This document shows, in pieces, positions 51,488 to 60,611 of a stretch of 64,000 nucleotides of DNA. The notes under the pieces were generated by a model. The model saw only the letters and a program-made list of their open reading frames with translations, was not told where the DNA came from and did not search any database. This DNA is from DASUBV01 sp036510065 (GTDB taxonomy: Bacteria; Actinomycetota; Actinomycetes; Streptosporangiales; Streptosporangiaceae), in the NCBI GenBank assembly GCA_036510065.1, contig DATCEO010000204.1, positions 1-64,000 on the forward strand, written 5' to 3'. Positions within the stretch are counted from its first letter, which is position 1. Every line of letters begins with the position of its first letter. The position numbers and the translations under genes are program-made.

Positions 51488-53578
51488 TCAGCTGTGCGGC
51501 AGCGGCAGCTCGCACCAGACGACCTTGCCCGATACCGCGCGCCGGGCTCCCCACCGCTGGGCGATCTGGCTGACGACCTGGAGGCCGCGGCCCCGCTCGT
51601 CCTGGTCGTCGGGGTGCCGCAGCCGGGGCAGCGCCGCGGAGTCGTCGAGCACCTCGATGACCAGGCCGCCCTCCAGGACCAGGCGCAGCCCGATCTGGCC
51701 CTGGGCGTACCGGACCGCGTTGGTGACGAGCTCGGAGACGAGCAGCTCGGCGCTGGGGATGAGCTCCGCGAGCCCCCACCGCTTGAGCGGCCGGCGGATC
51801 AGCGTCCGGGCCCGGTGGGCCGAGGTCAGCTCGGCGGGCAGCTTCCAGCTGACGTAGTTGTCCTCCGGAATCCGGCGCAGCCGGGCGATCAGCAGCGCGA
51901 TGTCATCGCGCTGCTGATCGGCGTACACGCCCGCCAGGGTGGCCTTGCACAGGTCCTCCAGCGGCTGGTCGGCGGAGCCGGGACCGAAGATGGCCCGCAG
52001 CTTGGCCAGGCCCACGTCGATGTCCTCGGTGCGCCGCTCGACGAGGCCATCGGTGTAAAGCACGAGCAGGCTGCCGTCGTCGATGTCGAGGACCCGGCTC
52101 TGGATGGGGCCAGAGCCCACGCCGAGGGGCGGCGCCGGGGATATGTCGAGTAGCTCGTTGGTACCGTCCGGGCGCACGAGCAGCGGCGGCAGGTGACCGG
52201 CCGAGGCCAGCTCGCACGTGCCGCTGACGGCGTCGAAGATGGCGTAAACGCAGGTAGCAAAGTGCGGTTCGCGGGCGCCGAGTTCCTGCATCAGCTCGTT
52301 CAGCTGCTGCAGGGTCTCCGCGGGCGGCAGCTCGAGCATGGCCAGGGTGTGGATCGCGGTCCGCAGCCGTCCCATGGTGACCGCCGCGCGCACGCCGTGC
52401 CCGGCCACGTCCCCGACGACCAGCGCGACCCGGCCGCCTGGCAGCGCGATCGACTCGTACCAGTCGCCGCCGATCTCGATCAGCTTGCTGCCGGGCAGGT
52501 AGCGGTGGCGCACCTCGACCGAGGACGGGGCGGACAGGCCGGTCGGCAGCATGCTGCGCTGCAGGGTGAGCGCGGTCGCGCGCTCCCGGCTGTACCGCTG
52601 CGCGTTGTCCATGAACATCGCGGCGCGGGAGGCGAACTCCATGCCCAGCTCGGTGTCGTAGGCGTCGAAGCGCCGGTAGCCGGTAGCCCGGCTGCAGACG
52701 AAGAAGCCGAGCATCGTGCCGCGGGCGATGAGCGGCAGGATCAGCAGCGAGGTGGCGGAGAGCAGGTCGGCGACCGGCTGGCGGGTCCAGCTTCGCGCGA
52801 TCTGGTCGGCGGTCTCGCTCACGAGCGTCTCGGAGATCGGCAGGCCGGTCGCCATGCACTTGGCATAGGGCGTATTAGGGGGATAACGGAGGATCTCGCC
52901 GGTCGGGAACGTCGCGTCCCATCGGCCGTCCTCGGTGTCATGCGCGACCGCCAGGCGGCGGACCAGCGGTGACCCGTCGGGCGTCTCAGCCGGCGGCATG
53001 TCCTCGTCGCCGATGAGGCTCTCCCGGATGAGCAGCCCGGCGGCGTTGCAGAAGTGGGGCACCACGATGTTGATCAGCTCGGGGGCCATCTGGTCCATGT
53101 CGAGCTCGCCGCCGATCCGCCGCAGCGCGCCGTCGAGCATCGCGTGCCGCATCACCGCCGGGTCGAGGAACCGCTCTTCGAGGGGGGGCGGGATGCGCAG
53201 GATGACCTGCGCGACCAGTTCCGGGTCGGCCGAGCGGACCGGCTGCACGGTGACGACGCCGTCGGCGTTGGTGCCGCGGGCCGTCCGTACCGTCAGGACC
53301 GTCGTTCCCTCGCGGCCGGAGCACGCGGCGTCGATGAGTCCTTGCAAGGTAACGGACTGCGCCTCCGAGCCGGCCAGCAGGCTGCCCAGGTCGGTGCCGA
53401 GCAGGGTGCTGGGCTCATCGCACAGGACATCGGCCGCTGCCCGGTCGTGCTGACGTATTCTGCCCGTTTTGTCGATGCCGAGCATGAGCGTCCGGGCCGA
53501 GGTATTTCCCAGGAGTGCGGAGATCTCGGCAGTCGCCGTAGGTGCCAACCGAGCGCTCCTTTCGGCAGTGCGGAACAT
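51488..53578 (-). CDS. PAS-GAF-PP2C (SpoIIE) phosphatase with C-terminal HATPase (RsbW-like) domain
   Basis: 696 residues. A PAS-like domain at ~25-130 (TLMLGIDKTGRIRQHDRAA); GAF-like at ~170-330 (HFCNAAGLLIRESL, SLLILPLIARGTMLGFFVCS); PP2C phosphatase at ~350-565 with IGGDWYESIALPGGRVALVVGDVAGHGVRAA near 375-405, SAGHLPPLLVRPDG near 465 and LYTDGLVERR near 510; and an HATPase at ~580-695 with SELVTNAVRYAQG (N-box) and DERGRGLQVVSQIAQRWG. This is a self-contained partner-switching regulator combining sensor, anti-anti-sigma phosphatase and anti-sigma kinase modules. Cytoplasmic, no membrane helix. The start could be slightly downstream of 53578. Confidence 0.93.
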   Translation of the reverse strand: MFRTAERSARLAPTATAEISALLGNTSARTLMLGIDKTGRIRQHDRAAADVLCDEPSTLLGTDLGSLLAGSEAQSVTLQGLIDAACSGREGTTVLTVRTARGTNADGVVTVQPVRSADPELVAQVILRIPPPLEERFLDPAVMRHAMLDGALRRIGGELDMDQMAPELINIVVPHFCNAAGLLIRESLIGDEDMPPAETPDGSPLVRRLAVAHDTEDGRWDATFPTGEILRYPPNTPYAKCMATGLPISETLVSETADQIARSWTRQPVADLLSATSLLILPLIARGTMLGFFVCSRATGYRRFDAYDTELGMEFASRAAMFMDNAQRYSRERATALTLQRSMLPTGLSAPSSVEVRHRYLPGSKLIEIGGDWYESIALPGGRVALVVGDVAGHGVRAAVTMGRLRTAIHTLAMLELPPAETLQQLNELMQELGAREPHFATCVYAIFDAVSGTCELASAGHLPPLLVRPDGTNELLDISPAPPLGVGSGPIQSRVLDIDDGSLLVLYTDGLVERRTEDIDVGLAKLRAIFGPGSADQPLEDLCKATLAGVYADQQRDDIALLIARLRRIPEDNYVSWKLPAELTSAHRARTLIRRPLKRWGLAELIPSAELLVSELVTNAVRYAQGQIGLRLVLEGGLVIEVLDDSAALPRLRHPDDQDERGRGLQVVSQIAQRWGARRAVSGKVVWCELPLPHS

Positions 53579-53694
53579 GGCCTGTTCTTCTTTATTATGG
53601 AGCAGCTTCGTGCCAGTTGAGCTAGAGGATCTTTCGGCCGGTCTCGGCTGACCCGGGATTTGACCCGCTAGCCTGCCGATGATCAGGAGGTCGC

Positions 53695-55257
53695 GTGCCG
53701 GCAGATCCCTCGGCTGGCCTCTCAGACGGCGTCGTTATCGTGGGAGCAGGGCCGACCGGGCTGATCCTAGCGGCAGAACTGGCCCTCGCGGGCGTGCGTT
53801 GCCTGGTTCTGGAACGGCGATCGGGGCCCCAGGATGCCTCTCGCGCGATCTGCCTGCACGCACGGACCATGGAAGTGCTGGATCTGCGCGGGCAGGCCGC
53901 GATCTTCGCCGACGCCGGACTGGCCGTGCCGTCGTTCCCGCTCGGCCCGCGCGGGGCCAAGATCGCGTTCGGGGCCCTCGATTCCGACTTTCCTTACATG
54001 CTCGACATGCCGCAGAGCCAGATCGAGCGGCTGCTGCTGGCCAGGGCGACCGAGCTCGGCGCGGACGTCCGCTGGTCCGCCACGGTGACGGGGGTCCATC
54101 AGGACGACGCGGGGGTCGCCGTCACGCTCGCCGATGGCAGTCAGGAAAGAGCTAGCTATGTCGCTGGCTGCGATGGAGTGCGTAGTTTCGTCAGGGATGC
54201 CACGGCAATTCCGTTTCCGGGATCCCACAATCCGGGCTCGGTGATCCTGGCCGATCTTCGCCTGGACGGACTGCCCATGGATGCCGCCTACGGCGACCTT
54301 TCCGCGAACGGGATGCTGCTGGTGTTTCCCTTTCGGGACTGTACGTGCCGGGTGGTCCTCTACGACTTCGCGCGGGCCGATGTCCCGGTCACCGAGCCGG
54401 TGCCGCTGACCGAGGTCGTGGACGGGCTGCGCCGCGTCGTCGGGCAGGACTTCGGGGCGCACGACCTGATCTGGTCGGGCCGGTACCGCAGCGAGAGCCG
54501 CCAGGCACCTGCCTACCGGGCGGGCCGGGTGCTGCTGGCCGGAGACGCCGCCCACGCACATTCGCCGGCCGGGGCGCAGGGCATGAACACCGGGCTGCAG
54601 GACGCGGTCAACCTGGGCTGGAAGCTGGCCGCCGTCCTGGGCGGGTGGGGGCCGGAGTGGCTGCTCGATTCCTACCATGCCGAGCGGCACCCGGTGGGCG
54701 CCGCCGTGCTGGCGCTGACCGGCCGCCAGTTCCGGCTGAACACCGTCAGGTCGCCCGCCGGCCGCGCGCTGCGCTGGGCGGTCCACCGGCTGATCGTGCC
54801 GCTGCCGCCGGTCCAGGGCCGCCTGGCCCGGGATTACTCCGGCCTGTCGGTCAGCTACCCGCCCGTCCCGCCCGGTGGCAGGCCGGGCGCGGCGGCCGGC
54901 GCTGAGTCGGGTGCGGCGCGCGGGACTGCCGCGCGGGGACTGCTGCCCGCGCACCGGCTGGCCGGGTCTCGGCTGCCGCGCGCCCGGCTGACTCTCGCCG
55001 GCGGGGCCACGGTGTCGCCGTATGACCTGCTCCACGACGGCAGGTTCCTGCTCCTGGACCAGTCCGCGGCCGGTGGCGCCGCCATCCTGCCCGACCGGAT
55101 CCGCCACGTGAGCTACCAGGAGTCCGCGCCGCGCCTGCCGCCCGCCCTGCTGGTCCGGCCCGACGGCTACCTGGCCTGGGCCAGCGACGAACCCGACCCG
55201 GCCGCCCGCCGGTCGGCCGCGATCAGCGCCGCCCAGCTCTGGTGCGGCCCGCGCTAG
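53695..55257 (+). CDS. FAD-dependent aromatic-ring monooxygenase (PheA/TfdB type)
   Basis: 520 residues. FAD motifs: GxGxxG in VVIVGAGPTGLILAAELALAG near residues 13-33, the DG motif in GCDGVRSFVRDA near 158, and the GD motif in LLAGDAAHAHSPAGAQGMNTGLQ near 280-302. A thioredoxin-like C-terminal domain follows from ~420 (LTLAGGATVSPYDLLHDGRFLLLDQ ... LLVRPDGYLAWASDEPD) after an Ala/Gly-rich linker. Such enzymes hydroxylate phenols or polyketide aromatics with NAD(P)H and O2. No polyketide genes are near, so a catabolic or tailoring role is open. GTG 53695 has CAGGAGG ahead. Confidence 0.92.
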   Translation: MPADPSAGLSDGVVIVGAGPTGLILAAELALAGVRCLVLERRSGPQDASRAICLHARTMEVLDLRGQAAIFADAGLAVPSFPLGPRGAKIAFGALDSDFPYMLDMPQSQIERLLLARATELGADVRWSATVTGVHQDDAGVAVTLADGSQERASYVAGCDGVRSFVRDATAIPFPGSHNPGSVILADLRLDGLPMDAAYGDLSANGMLLVFPFRDCTCRVVLYDFARADVPVTEPVPLTEVVDGLRRVVGQDFGAHDLIWSGRYRSESRQAPAYRAGRVLLAGDAAHAHSPAGAQGMNTGLQDAVNLGWKLAAVLGGWGPEWLLDSYHAERHPVGAAVLALTGRQFRLNTVRSPAGRALRWAVHRLIVPLPPVQGRLARDYSGLSVSYPPVPPGGRPGAAAGAESGAARGTAARGLLPAHRLAGSRLPRARLTLAGGATVSPYDLLHDGRFLLLDQSAAGGAAILPDRIRHVSYQESAPRLPPALLVRPDGYLAWASDEPDPAARRSAAISAAQLWCGPR

Positions 55258-55262
55258 CCGGC

Positions 55263-55285
55263 CCGGGCCGAACTAGCCGGCCCGG
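55263..55285. terminator. Hairpin after the FAD monooxygenase
   Basis: CCGGGCC (55263-55269) pairs with GGCCCGG (55279-55285) around a nine-base loop, directly downstream of the stop at 55257. No T-tract. The gap also holds a larger palindrome at 55337. Confidence 0.4.
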
Positions 55286-55336
55286 CCCGCGCTTGGCGGC
55301 CTGGGGCCCCGCGGCGCTGTTTGGGACCCACGACGC

Positions 55337-55394
55337 CGCATGATCGCGGGGACTTTTCAGCAGCGACCACTGAAAAGTCCCCGGGGATCATGCG
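55337..55394. repeat. Intergenic palindromic element, family 2 (copy 2)
   Basis: A nearly perfect 22-pair stem: CGCATGATC (55337-55345) with GATCATGCG (55386-55394), and GGGGACTTTTCAG (55348-55360) with CTGAAAAGTCCCC (55370-55382), separated by 2- and 3-base mismatches, around a nine-base loop. It lies between convergent genes and could terminate both, but its length and recurrence (32758) suggest a repeat family. Confidence 0.75.
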
Positions 55395-55431
55395 CTGCCC
55401 CCCGTTGCGGGCGCCAGTAACTGGCGGCCGG

Positions 55432-56907
55432 CTAGCGGGTCATCGCCGTCTCGATGACGGTGAAGGACTGGGGCGGGAGGGTGAGGGACAGCAGCGCGCC
55501 GTCGGGCTTCTCCGAGCCCTCGGTCACGGTCGCGGCCTCAACGTCTGGCAGGACGCGGGCGGACCGGCCCCGTTCCGCCGTTACGACAGTGATGTCGGCG
55601 ACCCCGTCGAACTCGCCGTCGCGCAGGGCCAGGTGGACGGGCTCGGGCTCGGCGCTCCGGTTGACCAGCGTGACCGCGAGCCGGTCCCGGCTGGGCGACG
55701 TGGTCGCGGCGGCATCCACGACGGTGAACGGGCCCAGGTCGGCGAACCGGTGCAGCCACCGGCCGCGCGGCTCGGCGGCGGGTCCCTCGACGGTGGGCCC
55801 GGTCACGTGGCAGTCGATCGCCGCCTCGAGCGCCGCCCGGGCGTGCAGCAGGACCGGGTAGTAGATCGGCTGGGTGACGGCCGCCTGCGGGCTGGTGACG
55901 ATGGGCGCGATGACGTTGACCATCTGGGCCAGGTTCGCCATCGCGACCCGGTCACAGTGACGGACGAACACGTTGAGGTAGGTGCCGACGGCCAGCGCGT
56001 CGGAGAAGTTGTAACGCTCCTCGAGGGCGCTGTCGCGGGTACGGAACCAGACGTTCCACTCGTCATAGGCGATCCGGGGCGGCTGGGCGATCTTCTTCAC
56101 GTAGGCCACCCGGTCGATCAGCGCGCCCGCGGCCCGGATGGCCCGCTCGGCCTGGTGCGGCGCCAGCACGTTGGGCCAGTACTCGTCGCAGCCGGTGTAC
56201 AGGTGGACCGAGTGCAGGTCAACGTGCTGGGCCAGGCCGTTGATGAGGGTCACGTCCCAGTCGCTCCAGCCGTTGTTGCCGCAGCTGACCAGGACGGCGT
56301 CAGGGTCCAGCCGCCGGATGGCCCGGGCCCACCGCGTCGCGGTGGCCACGTACTCCTCGGCGGACATCGAGCCGACCTGCCACTTGCCGTACATCTCGTT
56401 GCCCAGGGCCCAGTAGCGGACCTTGTACGGCTCGGGGTGGCCGTTGTCGCGGCGGCGGGCGGCCCACGAGGTGTTCCCGGCGCCGTTGCAGTACTCGATC
56501 CAGCTGAGGGCCTCCTCGAGCGTGCCGGTGCCCATGTTCAGGCAGAGGTAGGGGTCGGTGCCGAGGTGGCGGCAGTAGGCGAGGAACTCGTCGGTGCCGA
56601 AGCGGTTGGATTCCTCGCCGCCCCAGGCCAGCTCCGTCCGGCGCGGGCGGGCATCCTTCGGGCCGATGCCGTCGGTCCAGTGGTAGTTGCTGGCGAAGTT
56701 GCCGCCGGGCCAGCGCAGGACGCCCATGCGCAGCTCGCGCAGCAGGCCGCTGACATCGGTGCGGAAGCCGCTGGCGTCGGCCAGGGGGGACCCCTCGTCG
56801 TAGAGGCCGCCGTAGATGCAGCGGCCCAGGTGCTCGATGAAGCCGCCGAATACGTTGCGGTCCAGCTGGCCCAGCTCGCGAGCCGGGTCAATGGCAATCC
56901 GGGTCAC
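55432..56907 (-). CDS. Alpha-L-arabinofuranosidase, GH51
   Basis: 491 residues. The GH51 opening LDRNVFGGFIEHLGRCIYGGLYD is near residue 16. RWPGGNFASNYHWTDGIGP is near 71. The acid/base Glu lies in YWALGNEMYGKW near 171, the nucleophile Glu in IAYDEWNVWF near 285, and the C-terminal beta-sandwich (LAVTLVNRSAEPEPVHLAL) follows from ~400. No signal peptide, so it should release arabinose from imported arabino-oligosaccharides in the cytoplasm. GTG 56907 gives VTRIAIDPARELG; no RBS is visible and the frame is open farther upstream. Confidence 0.93.
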   Translation of the reverse strand: MTRIAIDPARELGQLDRNVFGGFIEHLGRCIYGGLYDEGSPLADASGFRTDVSGLLRELRMGVLRWPGGNFASNYHWTDGIGPKDARPRRTELAWGGEESNRFGTDEFLAYCRHLGTDPYLCLNMGTGTLEEALSWIEYCNGAGNTSWAARRRDNGHPEPYKVRYWALGNEMYGKWQVGSMSAEEYVATATRWARAIRRLDPDAVLVSCGNNGWSDWDVTLINGLAQHVDLHSVHLYTGCDEYWPNVLAPHQAERAIRAAGALIDRVAYVKKIAQPPRIAYDEWNVWFRTRDSALEERYNFSDALAVGTYLNVFVRHCDRVAMANLAQMVNVIAPIVTSPQAAVTQPIYYPVLLHARAALEAAIDCHVTGPTVEGPAAEPRGRWLHRFADLGPFTVVDAAATTSPSRDRLAVTLVNRSAEPEPVHLALRDGEFDGVADITVVTAERGRSARVLPDVEAATVTEGSEKPDGALLSLTLPPQSFTVIETAMTR

Positions 56908-57165
56908 GCCGGAACCGTGCCGGGTGACGCTGCCTGGCGCTCTGTCGGGCTGCTGGTCCGCCTTGGGCCGGGACCGTGATGACCGAAACGTGGTGGCGTC
57001 CCATCCTCTGCTGCCGATGCCCGCGGTTCCGCGGCGGTCCTGCGAAAGGCGCCGAAGCCGGGGCAAATGTCGCCTCACGTTAGGGACACTGATGATCTCC
57101 CGTCAAGCGGCCGGCGACCCATGCGAGGATTGCCGGGCGCGTCGTCTCGTCGAAAGGTCGTGCGC

Positions 57166-58134
57166 ATGAGCCGGGTCGTCGTCATCGGAGCCACCGGCCA
57201 CATCGGCACCTACCTGATCCCGCGGCTGGTCTGCGCCGGGCATGAGGTGATAGCGATCAGCCGGGGCACCCGCGAGGTTTACCAGCAGTTCCCGGAGTGG
57301 GGCGCGGTCACCCGGGTCAGTGCCGACCGCGAGGCGGAGGACGCCGCGGGCAGCTTCGGCGGCCGGGTCGCCGCGCTGGACCCGGACATGGTGATCGACC
57401 TGGTCTGCTTCACCGCGGCCTCGGCGCGGCAGCTCGTCGACGCGCTGCGCCCGTCCCGTCCGCTGCTGGTGCACTGCGGGACGATCTGGGTGCACGGCCC
57501 GGCGCTGCGGGTGCCGGTCACCGAGGACGAGCCGCGGACCGGCTACGGCCCGTACGGCACGGGCAAGGCCGAGATCGAGGCGCTGCTGCACCGCGAGACG
57601 CTGGCGGGCGGCGTTCCGGCTATCGTGCTGCACCCCGGTCACATCAGCGGGCCCGGCTGGCCGGTCATCACCCCGGCCGGCAACCTGGATCCCGGCGTCT
57701 GGACGAGCCTGGCCACGGGCCGGCCACTGCCGCTGCCGGATAACGGACTAGGCGTCCTGCATCACGTTCACGCCGACGACGTGGCCCAGGCGTTCGAGCG
57801 GGCGCTGTCGCGCCCGGCCGCGATCGGGGCCAGCTTCCACGTGGTCGCCGAGCAGGCCATGACGCTGCGCGGCCTGGCCACGGGAGTGGCCCGGTGGTTC
57901 GGCCGCGAGCCGGTGCTCGACTTCGTCGAGTGGGCGGAGTTCGACCGCCGCGTGGCTCCCGAGCACGCGGCCACCACCCGCGACCACAGCTTCCGCAGCA
58001 TTGCCGCCAGCATCGCGCGCGGCCGGGAGGTACTCGGCTTCGCGCCGCGGTTCACCGCGCTCGACGCCCTGCACGAGGCGCTGCGGTGGCTCGTGGCCCA
58101 CGGCCAGGCAGACGTGGGCGGCCAGGAGTTCTAG
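57166..58134 (+). CDS. NAD(P)-dependent epimerase/dehydratase (extended SDR)
   Basis: 322 residues. The Rossmann motif VVVIGATGHIGTYLIPRLVCAGHEVIAISRG spans residues 4-34 (GxxGxxG); the active-site YxxxK is in YGPYGTGKAEIEALL near 128; HPGHISGPGWPVI near 158; VLHHVHADDVAQAFERAL near 200. The C-terminal part is substrate-binding. An NAD-dependent nucleotide-sugar or related oxidoreductase is likely; the substrate is unknown. Divergent from the GH51 gene. ATG 57166 preferred; GTG 57160 is also in frame. Confidence 0.9.
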   Translation: MSRVVVIGATGHIGTYLIPRLVCAGHEVIAISRGTREVYQQFPEWGAVTRVSADREAEDAAGSFGGRVAALDPDMVIDLVCFTAASARQLVDALRPSRPLLVHCGTIWVHGPALRVPVTEDEPRTGYGPYGTGKAEIEALLHRETLAGGVPAIVLHPGHISGPGWPVITPAGNLDPGVWTSLATGRPLPLPDNGLGVLHHVHADDVAQAFERALSRPAAIGASFHVVAEQAMTLRGLATGVARWFGREPVLDFVEWAEFDRRVAPEHAATTRDHSFRSIAASIARGREVLGFAPRFTALDALHEALRWLVAHGQADVGGQEF

Positions 58135-58248
58135 GCCGGTTCCGCCGATCTGGCCCGCCGATCTGGCCCGCCGATCTGGACGGCCCGGTCAACCTTCTGC
58201 TTCGCCGCGTCGTGCATGGAGTGTGGGGCGAGTGAGGCGAGGACCGCA

Positions 58249-58857
58249 GTGAGCCAGCAGGCCGACCTGCCCGGACAGGCAGACATCATCGGCGCGGAGC
58301 ACGCAAGGGCGTCGTTCGAGGATTACGTCACGGCCTCCTCGGGCCGGCTCTTCACCATGGCGCTGCTGCTCACCGGTTACAACCGGGCCGAGGCCGAGGA
58401 TCTGCTGCAGAGCGTGCTCGAGCGCGCCCACCGGCGCTGGCCGCGGATCGGCCGGTCCGGCCATGACCCCGGGCCGTACGTACGCAAGATGCTGGTCAAC
58501 GCCTCGGTCGACCGGTGGCGGCTGCTGCGACGGCGTCCGGAGGAGCCGCTCGCCGCCGCCAGCGCCGTGCCGGCGGGCGGCGATGAGGCGGCTCTGCTCG
58601 CCGAGCGGGACCAGTTGCTGCGGGCCATGGCCGCGCTGCCGGCCGGCCAGCGCGCCGTCCTCGTGCTGCGCTACTTCGAGGACCTCTCGGAGGCGCAGGC
58701 GGCCGCGGCCCTGGGCTGCAGCGTCGGCTCGGTGAAAAGTCAGTCCGCCCGCGCACTGGCCCGGCTGCGGACGGTCGTCGGCGCGCCCGACGAGCCGGAT
58801 GACCGCAGTCCCGATAGCCGGCGCCAGGAAGGCGGGAGGCGTCATGGACGATCTTGA
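58249..58857 (+). CDS. SigE-family ECF RNA polymerase sigma factor
   Basis: About 202 residues. Region 2 spans ~20-90: FEDYVTASSGRLFTMALLLTGYNRAEAEDLLQSVLERAHRRWP, then VRKMLVNASVDRWRLLRRR. Region 4 at ~130-180: AALPAGQRAVLVLRYFEDLSEAQAAAALGCSVGSVKSQSARALARLR. This matches the actinobacterial SigE-family ECFs. GTG 58249 is chosen for GAGGCGAGGA ahead. Its end overlaps the next gene by 14 bases, so the downstream membrane protein is its likely partner. Confidence 0.93.
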   Translation: MSQQADLPGQADIIGAEHARASFEDYVTASSGRLFTMALLLTGYNRAEAEDLLQSVLERAHRRWPRIGRSGHDPGPYVRKMLVNASVDRWRLLRRRPEEPLAAASAVPAGGDEAALLAERDQLLRAMAALPAGQRAVLVLRYFEDLSEAQAAAALGCSVGSVKSQSARALARLRTVVGAPDEPDDRSPDSRRQEGGRRHGRS

Positions 58858-59647
58858 ACGCAGACTGCGGGCCGCTCTGCAGACGGCGGCCGAGCCCCCG
58901 CCCCCCGGTCTGCTGGCGGCGGTCCGGCGCCGGCGGACCCGGCACCTGCGCCGCGTCGGCGCCGGCTGCGTTGCGGCCGTGGCGGTGCTTGCGGTGGCCA
59001 TGCCGCCCGCGGCCCGCGCGCTGCGGGCGGGCACCGGTCCCGCTCCGGCGGTCGGCGCTGCTCATCACGCGGCGCACGGTGCCCACGGCCCGGCGCGCCC
59101 GGCGCCCGCGACCCAGCCCGTGGCCGGAACCGCGCTGGTCGACTGCCGGTCCGAGCGGAACGGGCCGTTGTCGCCAACCTGGCAGGCACAGAGCGTGCGC
59201 GTCGGCCCGGTGTGGTTCGTCTATGCGGGCATCCAGGGCCCTTGGACGGCCAGCCTGCCCCTGGGCGGCGGGTACGTCCCGTCGGTGTCGGCCGGGCAGC
59301 CGACGAGAGCCATCAGCGTGATCATCGCGGTCCGCAACGGAAGTACGGTCGTAGTGTCGGCCGCTCCGGCGGCCCGCCAGCATCTTCGCTTCCTGACCGT
59401 TCACGGCCAGGACGTGACCACGTTCAGCCTGCGCTACGGGCATCCGGGCCTGACCCTGATGGGCTGCCCGGCCAGCCCGGTCGGGACCGGGATCCCGGAG
59501 AGCTACGCCGCCGGGCTGACCGTGTACTGGGTGCCGTTCCTCACCTACCTGCCGCGCTGCGTCCCGCTGGTGATTCGCCAGCTGCCCGGCGGCCGGCCAG
59601 TCCGGTTCACGCTGTCGAGGTCCGGCGGCACCTGCCCGGCGCAGTGA
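58844..59647 (+). CDS. Membrane-anchored protein co-transcribed with the SigE-type sigma factor (putative anti-sigma)
   Basis: 267 residues. The cytoplasmic start MDDLERRLRAALQTAAEPPPPGLLAAVRRRR resembles partners of SigE-family sigmas. One membrane helix lies near 40-58 (VGAGCVAAVAVLAVAMPPA). The outer ~200 residues are Ala/His/Pro-rich and then folded-looking (VGPVWFVYAGIQGPW, AISVIIAVRNGSTVVVSAAP, LTLMGCPASPVG, IRQLPGGRPVRFTL) with four cysteines. No zinc-anti-sigma HxxxCxxC motif is present. Overlap with the sigma gene suggests a regulatory role; not demonstrated. Confidence 0.82.
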   Translation: MDDLERRLRAALQTAAEPPPPGLLAAVRRRRTRHLRRVGAGCVAAVAVLAVAMPPAARALRAGTGPAPAVGAAHHAAHGAHGPARPAPATQPVAGTALVDCRSERNGPLSPTWQAQSVRVGPVWFVYAGIQGPWTASLPLGGGYVPSVSAGQPTRAISVIIAVRNGSTVVVSAAPAARQHLRFLTVHGQDVTTFSLRYGHPGLTLMGCPASPVGTGIPESYAAGLTVYWVPFLTYLPRCVPLVIRQLPGGRPVRFTLSRSGGTCPAQ

Positions 59648-59669
59648 AGACCTGGCCGCCGATCTGGGG

Positions 59670-60464
59670 CTAGGCGTCCCGGGCTGGCTCGCCGTGACCG
59701 GCGTTGGCCCGGCCGCGGCCCCAGTAGGCCTTGGGCGACATCTGGTCCTGGCGCAGGCCGCGAGCGGCCAGGGCCTCGCGCAGCGCCAGCACGACCCTGG
59801 CCTCGCCGAGCAGGTAGGCGTGGCCCTTGCCGGGCGGCAGCTCCACCTCGGCAGCCTCGCTGACCAGGTCGGCCGGCTCGCCGGCCGGGCGGCCGAGCCG
59901 GTGCAGCCAGGTCATCCTGGTCCGGGCCGGCGCGTTCAGCTCCTGCTCGTCGGCCGGATCGGGGACCTCGAGCACCACCGTCGCGACCGAGTCACCGGGC
60001 AGCGACTCGGTCATGGCGAAGATCGCCGGCAGCGCCGACTCGTCGCCCATGAACAAGTGCCAGTCCGCGGCGGGCAAGGTAGTAACCTTCCCGCGCGGGC
60101 CGATGCCCTCGATGCGGTCACCAGGCCGGGCCGAGCGCACCCAGCGCTCGCCGGGGCCGTCACCGTGCAGGACGACGTCGAGAGTCAGCAGCCGGCGGGC
60201 GGGGTCCCGGTGCCGGATCGTGTAGCGGCGCCGGACGGGCCGGTTGCCGTCGGCTGCGACCAGCAGCATCACGTCCTGGCCAGGCGCGTAGGTGAAGCCG
60301 TCGAGCTCGTCGGCCGTCAGCTCCAGCCGTTGCATATGCGGGGTCAGCTGCCCGGTCCCGGCGACGTCGAACCGCAGCCGGCGGGTGTCCGCCAGGTTTC
60401 CCGACAGCTGAGCGAACGGGTCGTCCAGGTTCGCCCGCACGACCTCCGGTAGCGCGTCGGTCAT
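59670..60464 (-). CDS. Siderophore-interacting protein (FAD/NAD(P)H ferric-chelate reductase family)
   Basis: 264 residues. The SIP FAD-binding domain has MQRLELTADELDGFTYAPGQDVMLLV near residues 44-69, the flavin motif RRRYTIRHRDP near 77-87, and RPGDRIEGIGPRGK near 112. The C-terminal SIP domain contains WHLFMGDESALPAIFAMTESLPG near 134-156 and GHAYLLGEARVVLALREALAARG near 213-235, ending with the family's KAYWGRGRAN. It should release iron from ferric siderophores in the cytoplasm. Divergent from the metal-receptor gene at 60612, so the 147-base gap probably holds an iron-responsive promoter pair, though no iron box is clear. Confidence 0.93.
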   Translation of the reverse strand: MTDALPEVVRANLDDPFAQLSGNLADTRRLRFDVAGTGQLTPHMQRLELTADELDGFTYAPGQDVMLLVAADGNRPVRRRYTIRHRDPARRLLTLDVVLHGDGPGERWVRSARPGDRIEGIGPRGKVTTLPAADWHLFMGDESALPAIFAMTESLPGDSVATVVLEVPDPADEQELNAPARTRMTWLHRLGRPAGEPADLVSEAAEVELPPGKGHAYLLGEARVVLALREALAARGLRQDQMSPKAYWGRGRANAGHGEPARDA

Positions 60465-60611
60465 GGAAATGATGCCTCTCGGTGTCGCCGGGCCGTCGCG
60501 CGGGCGCGCGACAGCTCACATTACGCGAGTACAGATCCGGCAAGTGACGCTAGAGGTTATGGCGCCGGGCGTTCAGAATGGGACCGAGCAAGGGAGCTGG
60601 GGGACACCGCC

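Noticed and set aside
49833..51779. 648-residue open frame on the minus strand opposite the membrane glycosyltransferase
   Set aside because: Composition is Arg/Pro/His/Asp/Gln low-complexity with no membrane or domain pattern; the plus strand encodes a coherent multi-pass protein.
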